A stretch of DNA of 64,000 nucleotides, from assembly GCA_964635375.1 (NCBI GenBank), contig CAZWOU010000002.1, positions 1-64,000 on the forward strand, in the 5' to 3' direction. This stretch comes from CAZMNY01 sp964635375. Lineage in GTDB: Bacteria > Planctomycetota > Planctomycetia > Pirellulales > Pirellulaceae. The position numbers were made by a program, and so were the translations under genes. The notes under the pieces are model-generated. The model was not told the DNA's origin. It ran no database searches and saw only the letters and a program-made list of their open reading frames with translations. Shown in pieces: positions 17,328-25,137 of this stretch (position 1 is the stretch's first letter; each line of letters starts with the position of its first letter).

Positions 17328-18696
17328 GCCCCGCCTCGACGTCGCCAACGTCTGAGGATTCGTGAAGGCACTCGCGAATTCGCTCCAGAAGACATATTTC
17401 CGGTTCTTGCGAAGCGTGCTGCGACTGGGCCTTAAATTCTTCGCTGCAACGTTCAAAGACCTCGACCAACTCGGGGTCGAACTGAGTTCCCGATCCCTGG
17501 CGGATGATCAGTGAGGCCTGCTCATGGCTCATGCTGTCCTTGTAGACTCGCTGACTACGCAGTGCGTCGTAGACGTCGGCAATCGCAACAACGCGAGCTT
17601 CAAATGGGATTTCCACGCCGGAGACGCCATAGGGGTAGCCGTTGCCATCCCAGTGCTCGTGGTGGCCGATGGCGATGTTGTAGGCCATTGCCAGGAACCC
17701 GTCGTTCTCGAGTCGATCGCGGATTTCTCTCAAGCACCGGCTGCCAATCACCGCATGCTGCTGCATGATCTTGCGTTCCTTCTCAGTCAACCGGCCCGGT
17801 TTCAAGAGAATCTCGTCCGGGATGCCGACCTTGCCAATGTCATGTAGCGTGCTCGCCAAACGCAGCTTCTGAATGTACTCGTGATTGATGAACGACTTCT
17901 GCTTCGCCATTCGCTCGGCCAGCAGACACGAGTAATACTGAATTCGGTCGAGGTGTTCGCCGGTGTCGGTGTCGCGAGACTCGGCCAGCCGAGCAAGCCC
18001 GTAAATGATCGCGTCGCGAGTCCGCGTGAACTCCTCCAACCGAATCGCCACCAAGGCGTCTAACTCTTCGTTGACATTGTTGATCTTGTCTTCATAGCGT
18101 TTGGATACCGAAGACAGCATGACGCCGGAACTGATGGCGATCAACATGGCGGCAAGTAGCCCAAGTTGTTGTAGCGGCCCGAGCATCCGCTTGGCTTCCG
18201 CAACGAAAATGTGTCGTGGCTGATAGCAGACTACCGCGAGAGTCGATCCTGGAACACGGCGCCCCACCACTCCGGCATTGCCGAATGACAAACGCCATTT
18301 CATCGAATCGGCCGACGGTGGTTGCAAGATGTCGATCGCGTCAACTACGACATGGTCGCGGATGTCTCTGCTCAGATCGGCGTGGTGCGTTAGGCGATTT
18401 GAATTCGTGTCGAGGACCGCGAGAAAAGAACCGTTATCCCCGCTGCCGATACGCACTCGTTCATCGATGCGTTCCCAGGCCTTGCTGCCGATTTCTGCAG
18501 TGTCCGGACCGCAATCCGCGATCTCGCTGGCCAGCTGATCGACCAATTGTTGGCTTTGATTTGCGGCCCTGTCAGCGAGACTGTTCGTCAGCCGACCTTC
18601 CATCCAGACGCTCCAGAGCCAAACACACATCAACAGCAGGACGGCCTGAAGGGCGCCGCTGGACAAGACGACAAATCGTCGAGTCTGTTTTTGCAT
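17269..18696 (-). CDS. Membrane HD-GYP domain protein (cyclic-di-GMP phosphodiesterase)
   Basis: HD-GYP proteins hydrolyse c-di-GMP to GMP with an Fe or Mn centre. Two hydrophobic helices (about 9-30 and 177-196) flank a roughly 145-residue extracytoplasmic sensor region. A short coiled coil follows, then the HD-GYP domain with HDIGK (285-289), HHEHWDGNGYP (345-355) and the VYDALRSQRVYK stretch. All key residues look intact. The protein is 475 residues long. Its 3' end overlaps that of fhcB by 59 bp. It probably senses an external signal and lowers c-di-GMP; a link to C1 metabolism is not shown. Confidence 0.93.
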   Translation of the reverse strand: MQKQTRRFVVLSSGALQAVLLLMCVWLWSVWMEGRLTNSLADRAANQSQQLVDQLASEIADCGPDTAEIGSKAWERIDERVRIGSGDNGSFLAVLDTNSNRLTHHADLSRDIRDHVVVDAIDILQPPSADSMKWRLSFGNAGVVGRRVPGSTLAVVCYQPRHIFVAEAKRMLGPLQQLGLLAAMLIAISSGVMLSSVSKRYEDKINNVNEELDALVAIRLEEFTRTRDAIIYGLARLAESRDTDTGEHLDRIQYYSCLLAERMAKQKSFINHEYIQKLRLASTLHDIGKVGIPDEILLKPGRLTEKERKIMQQHAVIGSRCLREIRDRLENDGFLAMAYNIAIGHHEHWDGNGYPYGVSGVEIPFEARVVAIADVYDALRSQRVYKDSMSHEQASLIIRQGSGTQFDPELVEVFERCSEEFKAQSQHASQEPEICLLERIRECLHESSDVGDVEAGLKFLQDAETGAKELEAIPS

Positions 18697-18956
18697 GTGA
18701 AGTCCTGCTACGCACGCTGCCCACTACATCGAATCCGTAGTGCGACAGGGCCGCAGGGCAGGAATCAGATCTGGCCGGAGATACTAGACAAGGTTACGCC
18801 ATGTCGCCGTGGGCGGCGCGACTCGAGATTCATTGCCCGCCCGCCCCGCGACGCGACGCGGACGAGAGTGACGGTCGCGACGATTCTTCAGGACGAGGTT
18901 TGGGCAACACGCACGAAGTCAAGCGAGTCGGCGGCGCGATCCGTTGCAAAACCCGC

Positions 18957-19460
18957 CTAACGAAGCGGATCCTTGTTCAACAGCCGGCGGAATAGACCGA
19001 TTTGGCCGGCGTGGAGCATCTCGTGGTGGGCGCAGAAGAGCAGCGCGCCATAATTGGTCGGATAACCGGCATAAGGCATATCGACCTCGTTGTCCAAATT
19101 GCTCGGGTCCAATGCCGGCAGTTCTTTCATGGCTTGAGCGTGGACTTTTTCGAGCACTTCGCGGATGGCTGCCGGTTCTGGATAGTCGGCTGCATCGCTT
19201 GAAACGGTGGAGCCCCGACTGAATCGCTTCCGAAAACTGGAATTCATCAGCTCGGTATCGACTGGTTGCCGGCCCCGTTGTCGAAAGAGGACGAGTCCGT
19301 ATTCCGCCATCGCCAAATGACCAACTTGCCAGGCTAGATGAGTTGGGGCGCCGGTAGGCATCGAAAACCACTGATCGGGTCCAATATCCTCAAGCAGGCC
19401 CAGCGTGTAGTTTCTGGCGAATTCTATCTGACGCTGGGCGATTTCCAGTCGGGAATCCAT
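18957..19460 (-). CDS. DinB-family metalloenzyme-like protein
   Basis: The 167-residue protein starts MDSRLEIAQRQIEFARNYTL and has APTHLAWQVGHLAMAEYGLV and AHHEMLHAGQIGLFRRLLN. This gives the three-histidine pattern of the DinB/YfiT four-helix bundle, which often binds Ni or Zn and acts as a thiol-dependent transferase. ATG 19460 fits family length; the frame is open up to 19586. It is divergent from fhcA with a 237-bp space between them. The substrate is unknown, and its place inside the C1 island may be chance. Confidence 0.85.
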   Translation of the reverse strand: MDSRLEIAQRQIEFARNYTLGLLEDIGPDQWFSMPTGAPTHLAWQVGHLAMAEYGLVLFRQRGRQPVDTELMNSSFRKRFSRGSTVSSDAADYPEPAAIREVLEKVHAQAMKELPALDPSNLDNEVDMPYAGYPTNYGALLFCAHHEMLHAGQIGLFRRLLNKDPLR

Positions 19461-19697
19461 GGTCGTCTGGCTCTCCAGTTTTGGCTCGTCGTGATCGGGA
19501 CTAGGACTGCGAAAGAACGGGACCAGCGGCAAGGGCCCAGCGGTCGGCCCTTGTCGCCGAGCCGACGGCCGCCCATCATAGACCATTCACGCCTCGCTGG
19601 GCGCTCCGGACAACCCCCCGGGGAGGCGCTTCCAGGCGAAGAAGAGACCGGCCGTTTCTCGTTTCGAGTAACTACTGTTTGCGGAAATAAGGACCCT

Positions 19698-21368
19698 ATG
19701 TCGGATCTGCTTCGTATTGCTGGCGGCTACGTCCACGACCCGCTTCACGGCAGAGACGGGCAGGTTCTGGACATCTGGATTCGCGACGGCGTTGTCGTCC
19801 CGGCGCCATCTGATCCGCGAGAACGACCCACTCGCACTTTGAATGCGGCCGGTTTGGTCGTGATGCCCGGCGGTGTCGATATGCACTGCCACATTGCCGG
19901 GCCCAAAGTAAATGCAGCCAGGAAGATGCGGCCAGATGAGAAGCGAAAATCCGAGGTGATCCATCGGACGGCGATTACCCACAGCGGGACGATGGGGAGT
20001 GTGCCAAGTACATTTGCGACGGGCTATAAGTACATCGGTCTCGGTTACACCACGGCGTTCGACGCCGCCGTTCCGCCTCTTGCAGCTCGGCACGCCCACG
20101 AGGAATTCGAAGACACGCCCTGCATCGATAAGGGCTTCTACGTCTTGATGGGCAATAATCACTATGTGATGAACTGCATTCAGGAGAACGAGCCGGAGCG
20201 ACTCAAGTCGTTTCTCGCTTGGCTGCTCGGCTCCGCCAAAGGTTACGCACCCAAGCTGGTCAATCCGGGTGGAGTTGAAGTCTGGAAACATCACGCCGCA
20301 GGCAATGTCAACGGGCTCGATTCAGCCGTCGACTTTTATGACGTGACGCCTCGGCAAATCATCAGCCAGGTGACCGCCGCGGCGAACGACCTTGGGTTGC
20401 CCCACCCGGTCCACATTCACTGCAACAACTTGGGCATGCCCGGCAACTGGACAACGACGCTTGAGACGATGCGGACGTTGGAAGGACGGCGAGGCCACAT
20501 CACCCATATTCAATTCCATAGTTACGGGGGAGGCGAGGGCGATGAAAACACCTTCAACTCGAAGGTTCAGCCGCTCGTCGACTATATCAACTCACACGAT
20601 AACGTCACTGTCGATGTGGGCCAGGTGCTGTTCGGCGAAACCACCAGCATGACCGGCGACGGGCCGCTGGGCTATTTCTTACACAACGTTTATGGCGGCA
20701 AGTGGTTCAGCGGCGACACCGAAATGGAATGCGGTTGCGGCATCGCTCCCATCAAGTACCGCAACAAGAGTCTTGTTCACACCCTGCAGTGGGCCATCGG
20801 CCTGGAATGGTACTTGCTTATCGATGATCCTTGGAAAGTGGCGATGAGCACCGACCATCCGAACGGGGGATCATTCATGGCCTATCCTCAGATCATACGG
20901 TTGCTGATGGATAGCGCTTACCGCCGCGAGATATTGAAGACGGTCCACCCGGACATTGGCAAACGGTGCCTGTTGCCCGACCTGACGCGCGAGTACACGC
21001 TAAACGAGATCTGCATCATCACGCGGGCCGGGCCAGCGAAGATTCTCGGGTTGAAGAACAAGGGGCACTTGGGGCCCGGGGCCGATGGCGACGTGACGAT
21101 CTATTCGCCGCACGAGAACAAAGAAATCATGTTTCAGATGCCGCGCTATGTGATCAAAGCGGGCAAGGAACTCGTTGACGACGGCGAGATCAGAGAAACT
21201 CACCTGGGCAAGACGCTGCATGTCGCCCCAGAGTTTGACCGGTCCGTCGAAGACGACATCAGCGAATGGTTCGAGAACTACTATTCGATTCGCTTTCGAA
21301 ACTATCCAGTCAGCGATCATTATCTCCAAGACTCTGAGCAGGTTTCCTGCGATACGGGCGATCCGTAG
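19698..21368 (+). CDS. fhcA: FwdA/FhcA-like amidohydrolase subunit
   Basis: FwdA/FhcA moves a formyl group between formate and methanofuran (or its bacterial analogue) at a dinuclear metal site. From ATG 19698 (556 aa, AAGGA 5 bp upstream) the metal motifs are intact: GVDMHCHIAGPKVNAARKMR with His63 and His65, APKLVNPGG with Lys186 as the likely carboxylated lysine, VHIHCNN with His239/His241, and STDHPNGG with the catalytic-type Asp. ECGCGIAPIKYRNKS and NKGHLGPGADGDVTIY are typical of the family. The frame is open further upstream to 19338 but that part reads as non-coding. It pairs functionally with fhcB and fhcC in this window; an fhcD (Ftr) gene is not present here. Confidence 0.95.
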   Translation: MSDLLRIAGGYVHDPLHGRDGQVLDIWIRDGVVVPAPSDPRERPTRTLNAAGLVVMPGGVDMHCHIAGPKVNAARKMRPDEKRKSEVIHRTAITHSGTMGSVPSTFATGYKYIGLGYTTAFDAAVPPLAARHAHEEFEDTPCIDKGFYVLMGNNHYVMNCIQENEPERLKSFLAWLLGSAKGYAPKLVNPGGVEVWKHHAAGNVNGLDSAVDFYDVTPRQIISQVTAAANDLGLPHPVHIHCNNLGMPGNWTTTLETMRTLEGRRGHITHIQFHSYGGGEGDENTFNSKVQPLVDYINSHDNVTVDVGQVLFGETTSMTGDGPLGYFLHNVYGGKWFSGDTEMECGCGIAPIKYRNKSLVHTLQWAIGLEWYLLIDDPWKVAMSTDHPNGGSFMAYPQIIRLLMDSAYRREILKTVHPDIGKRCLLPDLTREYTLNEICIITRAGPAKILGLKNKGHLGPGADGDVTIYSPHENKEIMFQMPRYVIKAGKELVDDGEIRETHLGKTLHVAPEFDRSVEDDISEWFENYYSIRFRNYPVSDHYLQDSEQVSCDTGDP

Positions 21369-21392
21369 CGGCCTCGCTCCGTCGGGCGGGCC

Positions 21393-22163
21393 TTAGTCCG
21401 GTTCCCGCTGCTGGAGCAGTGCGGCGCGCACGGAAGGGGGAACATCGAGCCCCGCCTGTTGGAGTGCGGCGAAATACTCACCGGGATGATTGAGATTCGT
21501 AAAGGAGTGAAGTTCAGGGTCGACGTCCCGCAACGACTGGACGTCGACTCTGAGGCTGTTCGTTTCTTCAATCAGGAAGAACGGGCGCATGCGGTCTTCC
21601 GCGATCAAGGCATCGACCTTCGAAAGCACTCGCCGATGATAAACTGCGGCAAGCGGATGATAATGTCGGCCTTCCACGGGGGCGACGAGGTCGTTTCGGC
21701 CGAGTAGATCGATCAAGCGGCGGATCAGCTTGGGCTCGAGAAAAGGGGCGTCGCAGCTTGTGATAAAGGCGGCCTCGGCCGAGTCGGGAAGGGCGGCCAA
21801 GGCGGATCGTATTGCCTCCAGCGGACCTTGCTGTTCGCGGGAGTCTCGAGCCACGCTGAATGGGCCAGGCAGGTCGCCTGGAATCACTTGGTTTGCAGAG
21901 GCGGCGACGACAATCTGTTCGATTCCCGCTCTTCGCACTCGCCCAATCACCCGCGCCAACAGCGTTTCGCCCCCAAAAGGAAGGTCTGCTTTGGGCATGC
22001 CCATTCGGCTGCTCTCGCCTCCACACAGAACAACGCCGGCAACAGAGGGCGATTCGGTCGCTTTGGTCAACGTGCAACTCGCCTGGCGGGGCCATGAATG
22101 TTCAAAGGACAACGAGAACCGGGCGCCTATGACGCCAGTTTGACAAGCATAGCAGAGAGCCAA
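21393..22163 (-). CDS. mobA: MobA-like molybdenum cofactor guanylyltransferase
   Basis: MobA links GMP to molybdopterin to form the guanine dinucleotide that DMSO-reductase-type and Fwd-type enzymes use. The nucleotide-binding motif VVLCGGESSRMGMPKADLPF is complete, followed by RDSREQQGPLEAIRSALAAL and ITSCDAPFLEP with the metal-binding Asp. HPLAAVYHRRVL and FTNLNHPGEY finish the domain. The start is uncertain: ATG 22163 adds about 40 residues before the motif, while a TTG at 22070 would give a more usual 225 residues. It is convergent with fhcA (24 bp) and divergent from fhcC, within the cofactor/C1 cluster. Confidence 0.9.
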   Translation of the reverse strand: MALCYACQTGVIGARFSLSFEHSWPRQASCTLTKATESPSVAGVVLCGGESSRMGMPKADLPFGGETLLARVIGRVRRAGIEQIVVAASANQVIPGDLPGPFSVARDSREQQGPLEAIRSALAALPDSAEAAFITSCDAPFLEPKLIRRLIDLLGRNDLVAPVEGRHYHPLAAVYHRRVLSKVDALIAEDRMRPFFLIEETNSLRVDVQSLRDVDPELHSFTNLNHPGEYFAALQQAGLDVPPSVRAALLQQREPD

Positions 22164-22268
22164 GCAGGGCGTGGACAGAAACTGCGAGCGCAGCGAACGC
22201 CCGTGGGAGTCCGTGAGCTGGATTCGTGTTACCTTAGATGACTCGGCTCATCGAGGGCCTGATTCCTC

Positions 22269-22303
22269 GGTGCGGTCTGTTGGTGCGGTTTGTTGGTGCG
22301 GCG
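22269..22303. repeat. 13-bp tandem repeat upstream of fhcC
   Basis: GGTGCGGTCTGTT, GGTGCGGTTTGTT and a partial GGTGCGGCG follow each other at 22269, 22282 and 22295. They lie in the divergent mobA-fhcC promoter region. Confidence 0.8.
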
Positions 22304-22327
22304 AGTTTTCCAGAACACGGCTCCGCT

Positions 22328-22354
22328 GGACGGAACGATGGGGACGGAACGATG
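22328..22354 (+). repeat. 14-bp duplication of the fhcC translation start
   Basis: GGACGGAACGATG occurs at 22328-22340 and again at 22342-22354. The second copy carries the fhcC ATG (22352). The first ATG (22338) opens a 7-codon frame that ends in a TGA at 22359-22361, overlapping the start of fhcC. Confidence 0.75.
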
Positions 22355-23164
22355 GGATTGAGGCTTGAATATCGCGGCGGCGCACAAGCGCCGCTGGAAG
22401 TTGAAGACGTCACGCCCGACCGGGTTGTCGGCATGTCGCTTGAGGAAATCTCCAAACTGCCGATGTTTCACGGCAACCGTCCTTCGGTTATCGGCGATTT
22501 TTTCGAGTTGAGCGGCGAGTCGGATGGTTCGATGCTCTGGGTCGGCGATTTGAGCGGAGTGCACTGGCTTGGCGCCAAGATGTCGTCGGGCGAAGTGGTG
22601 GTCGAGGGCCCTGTTGGGCGGCACCTGGGCAGTGAAATGTCGGGTGGAACGATCGTGGTTCAGGGGAACGCCAGCGACTGGGTCGGCGCAGAGATGGGCG
22701 GGGGGTCGATCCACGTTCATGGTGACGCCGGCCACCTTATCGGCTCCGTCTACCGTGGCGGCTCGCGGGGAATGACTGGCGGGTCGATCCTGATCGACGG
22801 CGATGGCGGAAACGAAATCGGCCATACCATGCGGCGAGGATTGATTGGCGTGGCGGGCGACGTTGGCGATCTTGTCGGGTTTAATATGCTGGCCGGGACG
22901 ATTGTCGTCGGCGGCGAATCCGGAATTCGCCATGGTGTTGGCATGAAGCGCGGCACGCTCGCTTTTCTAGGACCAGTACCCAACATGCTCCCTACGTTTC
23001 GCAGGGCTTGCCGATACCAACCCGAGGCGATGTCGGTGCTGCTGAAGCAATTGGAGCGCGACGGTTTCCCGCTGGACATCGCCATCCGCGACGCCCAATA
23101 CGAACTTTTCAACGGCGACTTGCTCGAAGGCGGTCGAGGCGAGATTCTACTGCGAGCCGGCTGA
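22352..23164 (+). CDS. fhcC: FwdC/FhcC-like subunit
   Basis: FwdC-type subunits form a right-handed beta-helix that holds the A and B subunits together. The 270-residue protein has repeated G-X2-G-X6-G-type turns: GAKMSSGEVVVEG, GSEMSGGTIVVQG, GAEMGGGSIHVHG, GGSRGMTGGSILIDG and GHTMRRGLIGVAG, as in FwdC and the glutamate synthase C-terminal domain. The C-terminal FLGPVPNMLPTFRRACRYQP fits FwdC/FhcC. I chose ATG 22352 because upstream residues do not look like the family. Its 3' end overlaps the convergent MoeA fusion gene by 18 bp. Together with fhcA, fhcB and the FwdD-like gene it completes an A-B-C-D core. Confidence 0.93.
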   Translation: MGLRLEYRGGAQAPLEVEDVTPDRVVGMSLEEISKLPMFHGNRPSVIGDFFELSGESDGSMLWVGDLSGVHWLGAKMSSGEVVVEGPVGRHLGSEMSGGTIVVQGNASDWVGAEMGGGSIHVHGDAGHLIGSVYRGGSRGMTGGSILIDGDGGNEIGHTMRRGLIGVAGDVGDLVGFNMLAGTIVVGGESGIRHGVGMKRGTLAFLGPVPNMLPTFRRACRYQPEAMSVLLKQLERDGFPLDIAIRDAQYELFNGDLLEGGRGEILLRAG

Positions 23165-25135
23165 TGTTTCTGCGTTTGACACCTGCTTGGCAGTGATGGA
23201 GAAGCCGAGAGTTTCTAGCTTCTTGTGGACTTGCGGGTCTTCGAGCAGACGCCGAAACGCTTGAACCGCCGGCAACTCGTAACGCTCGGCGGGAACCGCA
23301 AAGTCGTACCGTTCTTCCGCCAGGGGAAGAAAACTCAAACCGGCTCGGACGGCTGAGATCTGAATTGCGACGCCCCAGTCCGCGCGGCCTTGAGCGACGG
23401 CCGCCGCGACGGCGTTGTGGCTTTTCGATTGATTGGCGTAGCCGCTGGGCTGGGACCCAGCCAGCCACTGATCGGTCAGAGCTCGCGTCCCACTTCCCTG
23501 GTTCCGGTTGACCATCAACAGCGAATCGCTGTTGCGAACAAGGTCTCTCACCGCCGTCAAATCAAGCCCAGCGAAACGCTCATCATCCTGGCGAAACACG
23601 AGCGTTTGCATCCGTCCATAGCCTGGAATCAGCTCGACACTGGGGCCGATAAGCGGCCTGTTGTATTGGCCTGACTCGGGATCGAGCAGGTGAATGCCGG
23701 CGATGTCGCAGTCCGCCCGCTGTGCGGCGAGCAGTCCTGCCGTCGATCCTACGTTTAGGTTCTTGCAGCGAATCCCCTGCCGCTCAAGCATGCCTATGAG
23801 CAGATCGAGCCCAACGCAATGGCTCCCAATCACGTTCAAATCGGCCAGCGCCAGATCATCCGCCAACAGTTTCACGTCGACCCGCGCGCCGGACTCGAGA
23901 ATCTCTTGTTCGCGCGGAATGACCACGATCCCGTCGGCCTTGCTGAACGTGGTGATCGAACCGGAGCCGCTTCCCATTGGGTAGGCGGTTGGCGTGTCGG
24001 ATCCCGCAGAGGAGGGCGCGCCTGTCCCATCGGCCGCGCGAGCCAACCCGACCAGCAGAAACTCAGTCCGCCCGATTTCCGAGTTGACCCGTACTGCCAT
24101 TTTCGCTTGGAGATGGCCGTGGCTGCGAACTGCCAGTCCGGCGAGCTTCCGAATGACTGGCGAGATAAATTCGTGAAAAGTAACAATGGCGCTTGCGGGA
24201 AAGCCAGGCAGAATGACGACGCCCTTGCCGCTCTCGGCGGCCAAGCAGATCGGTTTGCCTGGCTTCAGCGCCACTCCGTGGGCGACAATACCGGGATCCT
24301 GCAACTCGGCGACCACGTGATAGCACAAGTCGTCTTCGCCCTTGCTTGTGCCGCCCGACAGCAGCACCATGTCGCAGACTGCGAGCGCCTCGTGCAGTTT
24401 CTTCCGAATCGCATCCCTGTCATCGCGGACGATACCGAATGATCGGGCCTCTCCACCGGACTCACGAATGGCGTCACAAAGGACCCTGGCATTCGAATCG
24501 TAGACTAAGCCTGGGCTCATCGGCTTGCCCGGGGTAATGATCTCGTTGCCGGTGGAGATGACGCCGACGACGGGCCGTTCCCATACGGCGACTTGAGGTA
24601 CGCCGATCGCGGCCAGCAAGCCGGTCTCGCGACTCGTCAACAACTCGCCTTCGCGCAGAACGGTTTCACCAGCGGCGATATCGCCGCCGGCAAAGGCGAT
24701 TCCATGGCCTGGCGTCACGGCCCGCCGAACGAGCAGGCAACGATCGTCGCACGGTTCCGTGTGCTCAACCAGGACGACGGCATCGGCGCCTCTGGGCACC
24801 ATTCCTCCTGTGGCGATGGCCGCTGCCTGATGTTCGCCCACGTGGCATGTGGGCGTCACAGCTGTCGCGATGACTTCGCCCAGCAACGTCAATGTGCGAG
24901 GCGATTCCTCCCTGGCGCCATAGGTGTCCTCCGCTCGGACTGCGTAGCCGTCATAATTGGATCGATCGAACGAGGGCACGTTGACGGCCGACGCGATGTC
25001 TCGCGAGAGCACTCGGCCCAGCGACTCCGCGATCGAGACATGTTCTTCTCGAAGCGGCTCCATCTTGATCGCCGCGCGAAACCGTTGCTCCGCTGTGTCT
25101 CGGTCAACGACATTGAGAAACTGATATTGCCGCAT
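23147..25135 (-). CDS. moeA: MoeA fused to a periplasmic-binding-protein-like domain
   Basis: Residues 1 to about 410 are MoeA, which inserts molybdate or tungstate into adenylated pterin: VPSFDRSNYDGYAV, GADAVVLVEHTEP, GVISTGNEIITPG, LLSGGTSKGEDDLCYHV and KPGKPICLA are present. Residues from about 430 form a substrate-binding-protein-like (PBP) domain: DLNVIGSHCVGLDLLIGMLE, GSTAGLLAAQRADCDIAGIH, NRNQGSGTRALTDQWL and VAQGRADWGVAI. MoeA-PBP fusions of this type are known, mostly from archaea and anaerobes. ATG 25135 lies 2 bp after the stop of the upstream moeA, so the two are translationally coupled. The PBP part has no signal peptide and probably binds an oxyanion or pterin in the cytoplasm. 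Confidence 0.93.
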   Translation of the reverse strand: MRQYQFLNVVDRDTAEQRFRAAIKMEPLREEHVSIAESLGRVLSRDIASAVNVPSFDRSNYDGYAVRAEDTYGAREESPRTLTLLGEVIATAVTPTCHVGEHQAAAIATGGMVPRGADAVVLVEHTEPCDDRCLLVRRAVTPGHGIAFAGGDIAAGETVLREGELLTSRETGLLAAIGVPQVAVWERPVVGVISTGNEIITPGKPMSPGLVYDSNARVLCDAIRESGGEARSFGIVRDDRDAIRKKLHEALAVCDMVLLSGGTSKGEDDLCYHVVAELQDPGIVAHGVALKPGKPICLAAESGKGVVILPGFPASAIVTFHEFISPVIRKLAGLAVRSHGHLQAKMAVRVNSEIGRTEFLLVGLARAADGTGAPSSAGSDTPTAYPMGSGSGSITTFSKADGIVVIPREQEILESGARVDVKLLADDLALADLNVIGSHCVGLDLLIGMLERQGIRCKNLNVGSTAGLLAAQRADCDIAGIHLLDPESGQYNRPLIGPSVELIPGYGRMQTLVFRQDDERFAGLDLTAVRDLVRNSDSLLMVNRNQGSGTRALTDQWLAGSQPSGYANQSKSHNAVAAAVAQGRADWGVAIQISAVRAGLSFLPLAEERYDFAVPAERYELPAVQAFRRLLEDPQVHKKLETLGFSITAKQVSNAETSAGSQ

Positions 25136-25137
25136 GA

